This document shows, one piece after another, positions 1-5,352 of a DNA stretch of 8,302 nt. The translations under genes were made by a program, and so were the position numbers. Positions within the stretch are counted from its first letter, which is position 1; each line of letters opens with the position of its first letter. The notes beneath the pieces are model-generated. The model saw only the letters and a program-made list of their open reading frames with translations. It did no database searches and was not told where the DNA came from. This DNA comes from an uncultured Collinsella sp. (GTDB lineage: Bacteria > Actinomycetota > Coriobacteriia > Coriobacteriales > Coriobacteriaceae): positions 1-8,302 of the forward strand of contig CAADUS010000063.1 in NCBI GenBank assembly GCA_900752275.1, written 5' to 3'.

Positions 1-155
1 ATGAAACGTCCTCCCGGGCGTCGGGGCACGAAGTTCCCTGCTCTACAGTCCTGCGCAAGACGAAGGCCACATTAAGTGGCCTTCTTTGCGTGCGGAACTC
101 GCGATGAACTTCGTGCCCCGCCGTCCGGGAGGACGCCTCTTTATTGATGGGAGGC
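1..155 (+). repeat. Inverted-repeat element, copy 1 (variable arms, conserved core)
   Basis: A 30-nt left arm (7-36) is complementary to a right arm (106-135) at 28 of 30 positions; one exception is a G-T that could be a G·U wobble in + strand RNA. The arms enclose a core of about 69 nt (37-105) with a terminator-like hairpin at 62-84, extended by CGCAA/TTGCG pairing across a small bulge. A small hairpin follows the right arm (GCCTC 135-139 with GAGGC 151-155). The core recurs on the opposite strand at 5226-5295, with 61 nt (45-105) identical, while the arms differ from those of that copy. The element starts at the window edge, so its upstream neighbour is unseen. By analogy with copy 2 it would lie just after the 3' end of a + strand gene. 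It could be a structured RNA, a 3'-UTR element or a small non-autonomous repeat. Its function is unknown. Confidence 0.8.
62..87 (+). terminator. Terminator-like hairpin in core of element copy 1
   Basis: GAAGGCCAC (62-70) pairs perfectly with GTGGCCTTC (76-84) around the loop ATTAA, and a short T-rich tail (TTCTTT) follows. The hairpin would serve a + strand gene ending before the window. The opposite strand has only a short A/T tail, so activity in both directions is less certain. Confidence 0.5.
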
Positions 156-194
156 CTGATAGGTCGATGGTTCCGTGCCCGGATGCGTCCAAAG

Positions 195-457
195 TGGGAC
201 GGGCTTTCCGGATGGGCAGGCTTTCGAAAAATGCGTCCCGGAATTTGCCTTTGGAATGGGACGTAGTTTCCCGTTGAGGTGCTTTGCGGAAAGTGCATCC
301 CACTCTGGGCGGTCGAAGTGGGACACACTTTCCCAAAGGCGCTCCAACGGGAAATTGCGTCCCATTATTCGGTCAAGAAATGGGATGCAGTTTCCCGATG
401 AGGCACTCGACGGAAAATACATCCCAGAAATGGCCTTTGAGCTGGGATAAGATTTCC
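195..457. repeat. Phased array 1: nine alternating half-sites, 62-bp period
   Basis: Half-sites of type R (TGGGAcrcacTTTCC) start at 195, 257, 319, 381 and 443. Half-sites of type F, their reverse complement (GGAAAnnnnnTCCCA), start at 226, 288, 350 and 412. Successive half-sites are exactly 31 bp apart and same-orientation sites exactly 62 bp apart, with no exception. Each site also contains the quasi-dyad GGGA-N7-TCCC, and its orientation is given by the asymmetric AAA/TTT. The 15-16-bp spacers differ in sequence but keep their length. Any neighbouring pair could fold into a hairpin. The outermost sites (195, 226, 443) are the most degenerate. The array lies directly upstream of the surface-protein gene. 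It could be a protein-binding array, a structured leader or a multi-hairpin repeat family; the sequence alone does not decide. Confidence 0.85.
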
Positions 458-475
458 GCGGCATCTCGGATTCTC

Positions 476-554
476 AAAAATGAGACACGCCGTTGGCGAA
501 AATGAGACACGTGATATCGGGCATCGGATGTATCATTTGCAAAAATGAGTCCAC
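476..554 (+). repeat. Three AAAATGAG(A/T)C direct repeats upstream of the surface gene
   Basis: AAAAATGAGACACG (476-489), AAAATGAGACACG (499-511) and AAAAATGAGTCCAC (541-554) are direct repeats, the last one diverged. On the minus strand they read GTGTCTCATTTT. Multiple short terminal repeats of this general look occur at ends of some insertion sequences (IS21-type, from memory), but no transposase is present. The repeats could instead be regulator sites for the downstream gene. The third copy contains the upstream ATG (545) of the surface-protein frame. Confidence 0.5.
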
Positions 555-580
555 TCCACTCGAATAAAGCGAGATCCCTC

Positions 581-3500
581 ATGTACGTTCCACACCCCCG
601 TATCCGTAGGCTGTCGAAAATCCCGCTTGTTGGGACGGCGGCGCTTGCTGCGTTGATCGCCACGAGCGTCGCCTGCTTCACGGCCACGCCCCAGGTTGCC
701 CAGGCGGCAGACGCGCCCGCAATCACCGATATGACCGAGCAGGATTATCAAGCCCTGGGTCTGGGCACGAGCGAGGACATTCCGGCCGATACCGTTGGCC
801 CCTATTCCACTGATACCCCCACGACGTTTGCCACGCGCAGCGAGGTCTATATGGCAGCTAACGGTAGCCATGGCAATCGCTACACTCTGCGCGACAGGCT
901 CGAGAACGTCGAGCGCGGTGACATTGGCGGCAGCAGCAAACTCACCGATGGCTATGGAAGTGTGTGGGGCGCCGCAAAGTTCTGGCAAAACGTCAACAAC
1001 TTCGATACGAACAGCGATCTCTACAAGCATAGCGACTACGGTGGCGGCACCTGGTCGTACCTAAGCAACAATGAGTCCTCAACAGTACTCGCCAACGACA
1101 ACAACGGTTTCTCGGGCATTCACGCCACGAGTGTTGAGTTCTGCAGCGACGCCAGCACGGGCAAAAAGAGCCGCGTTGCCGAGCTCCGTGCCTACGGCGA
1201 CAGTTCCTCCACGACGATTGACGGCAAGTCATACGCCGGAAAGGTTGAGCTGGTCCTCTACTCGTTTAGCAACGGGCGTACGCGCACTCTCGACACACAC
1301 CTGCCGGTGACGGTCAACACTAATATGATGTACGAAGGCCGTTTTAAGTACCTGGATGCCGGTTACCTGCAAGAGCACGACGCCGTCTTTGATGTCGAGG
1401 CGGGCGATGTCGATGGCGACGGCGTCGACGAGCTTTTTGTCTACGCGGGCTGCTATGTCGACGAGAACGGCGTGCGCAAGGCTGTAGTCGACATGTATGA
1501 CTTGGAGGGCGGCAACTGGAAGCAAAGCGTCGTCAAGATCGATGCCGGTAACGCCGCGGACTACACCACGCACAACAAGGGCGGGAACGACTCCTGGACG
1601 CAGCTTCAGTCAGCTCCTGTCGTTTCGCTAGCGGCCGGCGACCTCGATCGCGATTTTTGCGATGACCTCGCCATCGTGGTCTCGGCACCCTACGGCAAGA
1701 AGAATATTGATAAGTCGACGCATTGCGAGCTGTTTTCGTGGGATGCATCCAAGGGTGCGCTCGTCCATGTCGATGCTCTGGGCGACGCGGGCGCAATCTC
1801 CCTCTCCGCGAACGGCAAGACCATGGTCGCTGCGAATGCGACGTTCGGCACGTTTGCCGCCTACGATGAAGAAGGAAAGAAGACGGGTGAAACCGTCACG
1901 GGCCTTATTCTTGCGGGCTATGACTGGCAACGCAGCGCTTTTGATTACGGCGCTTCTGACGGCAGCAAGGGGCTGTACGGCGCGCTGTACCGCTACGCGT
2001 ATTTTGACTCGGAGTCTGGCGAGTTCAAGCTTTCCGATTGCAAGGAATACAGAGACGGGCTCCTCGCCTCCTATGGGCTGATGCATGTGCCCAACAGCGC
2101 ATGGAAGGATAGCGCTCAGGATAAGCGCTATCCGTGCACCTTGGCGCCTATTGCCCTTGCCACTGCCAACCTTGACGGCCTGTCCGAGCAGCTGGCGGTC
2201 GACGAGGTGCTCGTGGGCGGCGATGTGTTCCGCGACTTTGCCTGCAACACGGCACAGAGCGGAGCTCAGGGCTTGGGGTCCATGGTCGGAACCATGAGCA
2301 TGAGCGGTCAGCAATACAACAGCAGCAACAAGCATGACCACAAGGGTATAGAGCAGGTGTGGATCAGCGACGTCAAGGCGGGCAGCGTCTCGGGTTCGGA
2401 CCGCTATAACGAGAGCTTTATCGCCGTGGTGGGCAAGCACCGCGACGAGGACCTGCGCAAGAACGATGACTACTATTGGATGACCGCCTCGCATTTTTCG
2501 CTCGACGAGAACGGAAAGGTGCGCCGCGGCGAGGAGCAGGTGATTAGCGAGAGCAACCGTCGCGGCACTACCTACGGCACATTTATCTCGCTCTCGCTGC
2601 CCGATGTCGACAACGACAGCGTCAAGATCACGTACAAGGACCGCTACAAGGTCTATACCAACCCGCGCGTGCTTGCCGTGCTGCAGGATGCGCCCTATGT
2701 TGAGGATCTGGAGCAGGCATACGGCTATCTGGTGTTGGGCGGCACGTCATACGGAGAGGAAAAGGGCACGGGGACATCCCAGGGCTATACCATTGGCGCC
2801 GAGTTGGGCGTTGCCGTCGAGGTGCAGACCGGTCCGCCCCTGGTCGCGATGAATGCTTCAGTCGATTTTGCCGCCGAGGGATGCTATGACTACCGGAGCG
2901 AGCGCACGGTCAGCGCAAGCGTAAGCTATGAGTCGCATGCCGGCGAGGGTGACAAGGCCGTGCTCTACACGATTCCGATGGTCTATTACGAGTATGAGAT
3001 CGAAAATGAGGAAACTGGTGGCAAGGGCGTGATGGCGGCGCCCGTGTCGCTCGGCGCGCAGACCTCGGTCGTTAATGTCGAGGCCTATGACCGCATTGCC
3101 AAACAGCACAATATGACGCCGCTCAGCTACTTTTTGACCAACCGGTCGGGAGAACCCGGAACCTATCAAACGACGCTCAACGGCGAGACTCCCGTTGGGG
3201 ATTCCTTTGGCCTGGGCAAGCCTGGCGTAACGCGCGCCTACACGCACGATGGGTTTAACGGCGCCGCCGCGCAGTCGGGGGCGAGCATTGAGCAGACCAT
3301 CGAAGTCGAGGAGGGCAAGGAGCAGGAGCTCGAGCTCGGCTTGACGCTGAACGGCAGCGTTGTCATGGGCGCGAAGCTCGCAAAGCACGAGTTGTTTGGC
3401 GGTCTGTGCTTTGGTGCCAACGCCGGCTTTACTACGGGTAACTCCTCGAGTGAATCGACCGAATACGGCGGCACCGTCGACGACCTGCCCGAGGCCGCGC

Positions 3501-4669
3501 AGGGCAAGTACGGTTTTGTGTGGCGTCTGGGCGTCAACGCGGTGGATGTCGACAAGTTCGAGGCAGACTCGGGCGACAAGCTCGGCACCAAGGACACCGA
3601 CCAGTTCTGGATCGTGGGCTATGACGTTAAGGACGTCGAGATGCCCGACGCGCCGGCCGTGACGGGCTTTACGGCAAACGCCGTCGATTCGACCAGCGTT
3701 ACGTTTAGCTGGGACGATGTACTCGCAAACAAGAGTGGCTTTAGCTACGGCGTGGGCATGCTGCAGAGCAATGCGGCGGATGCGGTCGTCAATAGCTGGA
3801 AGATTGCCGACAACACGCAGACCTCGCTCAAGTGGGATGGGCTGCAGCCCAATACGGAGTATCGATTCGCCATCGCCGCCGTTAAGAATGGATCCACGAC
3901 CGAAACAGGTATTCGCTCGGCAATCATCACGGTCAAGACCATGCCCGATGGCATGACGATGACCGTGAGCGGACCTGCGGCGGATGCTGCGGAGGGGTCG
4001 GATCTTGGATACGACTCTTCGGTTGAGCGCACGGCGGGAAGCCACCTGACGCTCTCGGCGATTGGCCATGTGAAGCAACTCGGTGCCGACGATAGCGAAA
4101 CAGGGCTGGCACCGACCTATATGTGGTACCGCAAGGCCCGCGGCGAGACAGAGTTTAAGCTCGTGGGTGCCGATGGCAACCTCGCGGCTGGAACGGCCTC
4201 AAAGCTCGAGATTGACCTGACCGCAGACGATGACGGTGCGCAGTATTACTGCCACGTGGGATACAACGACGTGGGCCTCGACACCGGCACGACGCTCGTG
4301 AATATCGAGGCCGAGGAGACGGCGCCCACAACGGTGAACGCCACCCCGATCCGCACGCGCCGCCTGTTCTCACAGGCAAGTGCGGGCGCCAAGAAGTTCC
4401 TGGACCATACGCTGGTAAACACCGCCGGCCCAACCGATTCCGAAGGCTCAAAGGACCCCGAGACTCCTGAGACCCCGACGAACCCGGACAAGCCCAAGTC
4501 CGACAACGGAGCTAAGACCGACACCAAGGTCGAGACTACGACCACAGCGAAGAACCTCGCAAACACCGGCGACCAAACATTCGCCCTAGTCGCCACCGCA
4601 GCAGCAGCGGGAGCAACGCTCGTAGTGATAGCCCTCATCATGCTGATCAAGCGCCGCAAGACCCACTAG
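581..4669 (+). CDS. Large secreted surface protein: FG-GAP/VCBS-type repeats, FN3 and Ig-like domains, LAxTG sorting signal
   Basis: Predicted wall-anchored adhesin or ligand-binding protein of 1362 aa. From Met581 it has a signal peptide (basic RIRR/K, hydrophobic core, cleavage after VAQA at about residue 42). FG-GAP/VCBS-like calcium loops follow: DVDGDGVDE (276-284), DLDRDFCDD (354-362), a weaker one near 529-542 and DVDNDS (675-680), suggesting an integrin-like beta-propeller. A beta-rich region with no family I can name spans about 735-1020. An FN3-like domain (about 1022-1120) and an Ig-like domain follow (about 1125-1243; W1182, YYC at 1222-1224, partner cysteine absent). A Pro/Thr-rich linker leads to LANTGD (1326-1331), a membrane segment (1333-1356) and KRRKTH, the sortase signal layout; LAxTG is typical of class E sortases. 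The frame is open from ATG 545 (1374 aa), but that ATG has no ribosome binding site and lies in a repeat. ATG 581 has a weak GAG 7 nt upstream and gives a more typical signal peptide. The gene ends in tandem TAG stops and appears monocistronic. The ligand is unknown. Confidence 0.9.
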   Translation: MYVPHPRIRRLSKIPLVGTAALAALIATSVACFTATPQVAQAADAPAITDMTEQDYQALGLGTSEDIPADTVGPYSTDTPTTFATRSEVYMAANGSHGNRYTLRDRLENVERGDIGGSSKLTDGYGSVWGAAKFWQNVNNFDTNSDLYKHSDYGGGTWSYLSNNESSTVLANDNNGFSGIHATSVEFCSDASTGKKSRVAELRAYGDSSSTTIDGKSYAGKVELVLYSFSNGRTRTLDTHLPVTVNTNMMYEGRFKYLDAGYLQEHDAVFDVEAGDVDGDGVDELFVYAGCYVDENGVRKAVVDMYDLEGGNWKQSVVKIDAGNAADYTTHNKGGNDSWTQLQSAPVVSLAAGDLDRDFCDDLAIVVSAPYGKKNIDKSTHCELFSWDASKGALVHVDALGDAGAISLSANGKTMVAANATFGTFAAYDEEGKKTGETVTGLILAGYDWQRSAFDYGASDGSKGLYGALYRYAYFDSESGEFKLSDCKEYRDGLLASYGLMHVPNSAWKDSAQDKRYPCTLAPIALATANLDGLSEQLAVDEVLVGGDVFRDFACNTAQSGAQGLGSMVGTMSMSGQQYNSSNKHDHKGIEQVWISDVKAGSVSGSDRYNESFIAVVGKHRDEDLRKNDDYYWMTASHFSLDENGKVRRGEEQVISESNRRGTTYGTFISLSLPDVDNDSVKITYKDRYKVYTNPRVLAVLQDAPYVEDLEQAYGYLVLGGTSYGEEKGTGTSQGYTIGAELGVAVEVQTGPPLVAMNASVDFAAEGCYDYRSERTVSASVSYESHAGEGDKAVLYTIPMVYYEYEIENEETGGKGVMAAPVSLGAQTSVVNVEAYDRIAKQHNMTPLSYFLTNRSGEPGTYQTTLNGETPVGDSFGLGKPGVTRAYTHDGFNGAAAQSGASIEQTIEVEEGKEQELELGLTLNGSVVMGAKLAKHELFGGLCFGANAGFTTGNSSSESTEYGGTVDDLPEAAQGKYGFVWRLGVNAVDVDKFEADSGDKLGTKDTDQFWIVGYDVKDVEMPDAPAVTGFTANAVDSTSVTFSWDDVLANKSGFSYGVGMLQSNAADAVVNSWKIADNTQTSLKWDGLQPNTEYRFAIAAVKNGSTTETGIRSAIITVKTMPDGMTMTVSGPAADAAEGSDLGYDSSVERTAGSHLTLSAIGHVKQLGADDSETGLAPTYMWYRKARGETEFKLVGADGNLAAGTASKLEIDLTADDDGAQYYCHVGYNDVGLDTGTTLVNIEAEETAPTTVNATPIRTRRLFSQASAGAKKFLDHTLVNTAGPTDSEGSKDPETPETPTNPDKPKSDNGAKTDTKVETTTTAKNLANTGDQTFALVATAAAAGATLVVIALIMLIKRRKTH

Positions 4670-4696
4670 TAGCCAGTCGAACATATCGACAACCCA

Positions 4697-4733
4697 AAAA
4701 CCCGGGTAGCCAAAAACAGGCCACCCGGGTTTT
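4697..4733 (+). terminator. Rho-independent terminator of the surface-protein gene
   Basis: An 11-bp perfect stem, AAAACCCGGGT (4697-4707) with ACCCGGGTTTT (4723-4733), extends inward by GCC/GGC past one mismatch, around an A-rich loop, and ends in a T run. It starts 27 nt after the stop codon. The A-tract on the left arm could also let it act on minus-strand transcripts. Confidence 0.9.
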
Positions 4734-4757
4734 CTGTTGAGTGGAGACTCCGCAAGC

Positions 4758-5110
4758 GGAAACTGCATCCCACAATTAGCGCCCGGAACGGGACACATTT
4801 TCCGTCAAGCCCTCATCCGGAAAATCCATCCCAGTTTGAGCGCCCAGACCGGGACGCACTTTCCCAAAGGGTCCTCAACGGGAAACTGCGTCCCATAATT
4901 AGGCCGAGAAATGGGATGAACTTTCCCAATGAGAGCCAACCGGAAACCACGTCCCAGAATCAGCCCCCAAAGTGGGACGCACTTTCCCAACGAGCCTCAA
5001 CCGGAAAATACATCCCGGAATCCAGCTGAATAGTGGGACACACTTTCCCAATCAGGTCCCAAGCGGAAACTGCATCCCATTCCAGACAAGAATTCCGGGA
5101 CACGCTTTCC
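4758..5110. repeat. Phased array 2: twelve alternating half-sites, 61-62-bp period
   Basis: The same two half-site types as the array at 195-457 alternate here. F-type GGAAAnnnnnTCCCA starts at 4758, 4819, 4881, 4942, 5003 and 5065. R-type TGGGAnnnnnTTTCC starts at 4789, 4850, 4912, 4973, 5034 and 5096 (first base not always T). Successive starts are 30 or 31 bp apart and the period is 61 or 62 bp throughout. The spacers are unlike each other in sequence but hold their length. The array begins 25 bp after the surface-gene terminator and ends 7 bp before a minus-strand terminator hairpin, so it lies between the ends of two convergent transcription units. No promoter or convincing gene is visible inside it; the short open frames here come from the periodic repeats. 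Confidence 0.85.
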
Positions 5111-5116
5111 GGATGC

Positions 5117-5141
5117 AAAAAAGGCCACATGACGTGGCCTT
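5117..5141 (-). terminator. Rho-independent terminator downstream of the LTA synthase-like gene
   Basis: AAGGCCAC (5121-5128) pairs with GTGGCCTT (5134-5141) around the loop ATGAC. On the minus strand the stem is followed by a run of six T (complement of 5117-5122), the expected tail for transcripts coming from the gene at 5353-7653. The stem is the same as the core hairpin of the two inverted-repeat elements, but here it stands without the arms. Confidence 0.8.
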
Positions 5142-5178
5142 CAACTTATATATGTTGCGGATACCCCTATGACAAGCC

Positions 5179-5325
5179 ACGCCCCAACATCAGGGCGTCT
5201 GTCCAGGCGGAGGCATATAAGGTTCATCGCGAGTTCCGCACGCAAAGAAGGCCACTTAATGTGGCCTTCGTCTTGCGCAGGACTGTCCGAGCAGGGAACC
5301 TTATATGCCTCCGCCTGGACAGACG
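5179..5325 (-). repeat. Inverted-repeat element, copy 2 (variable arms, conserved core)
   Basis: The arms at 5196-5225 and 5296-5325 are perfectly complementary over 30 bp. They enclose a 70-nt core (5226-5295) that is the reverse complement of the core at 37-105, differing only at a TCT/TCGG position. The arms match those of copy 1 at about 18 of 30 positions, mainly CGTC at the outer end and GTTC at the inner end, yet pairing within each copy is kept. Beyond the far arm is a second hairpin, ACGCCC (5179-5184) with GGGCGT (5193-5198), at the same place as the small hairpin of copy 1 but with a different stem; it overlaps the arm by 3 nt and so competes with it. The element starts 28 nt after the stop of the minus-strand gene and reads in the same direction, which suggests a 3'-UTR position. 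Confidence 0.85.
5244..5269 (-). terminator. Terminator-like hairpin in core of element copy 2
   Basis: GAAGGCCAC (5247-5255) pairs with GTGGCCTTC (5261-5269) around TTAAT. On the minus strand a short T-rich tail (TTCTTT) follows. With the hairpin at 5117-5141 this gives the minus-strand gene two terminators in series. Confidence 0.5.
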
Positions 5326-5352
5326 TTTCAGTTGTGAACTCGTAGCTAGTCG

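Noticed and set aside
1..155. Integron attC site or retron non-coding RNA
   Set aside because: attC sites have conserved ends RYYYAAC/GTTRRRY and no conserved long core; retrons need an adjacent reverse transcriptase. Neither is seen.
195..457. CRISPR array
   Set aside because: Repeats alternate in orientation every 31 bp, are only about 15 bp and degenerate, and no cas gene is present; CRISPR repeats are direct and nearly identical.
141..505. Overlapping short open frames with recurring GTHFP and GNCIP type peptides, on both strands; similar frames at 4805-5172
   Set aside because: They are translations of the phased half-sites. The same peptides appear in several frames and on both strands, which a real gene would not show.
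2858..4078. Long minus-strand open frame (406 codons) inside the surface-protein gene, and another at 1628-2494
   Set aside because: Both are antisense shadows of the surface-protein gene; their products are Arg/His-rich and show no domain, and neither has a convincing start.
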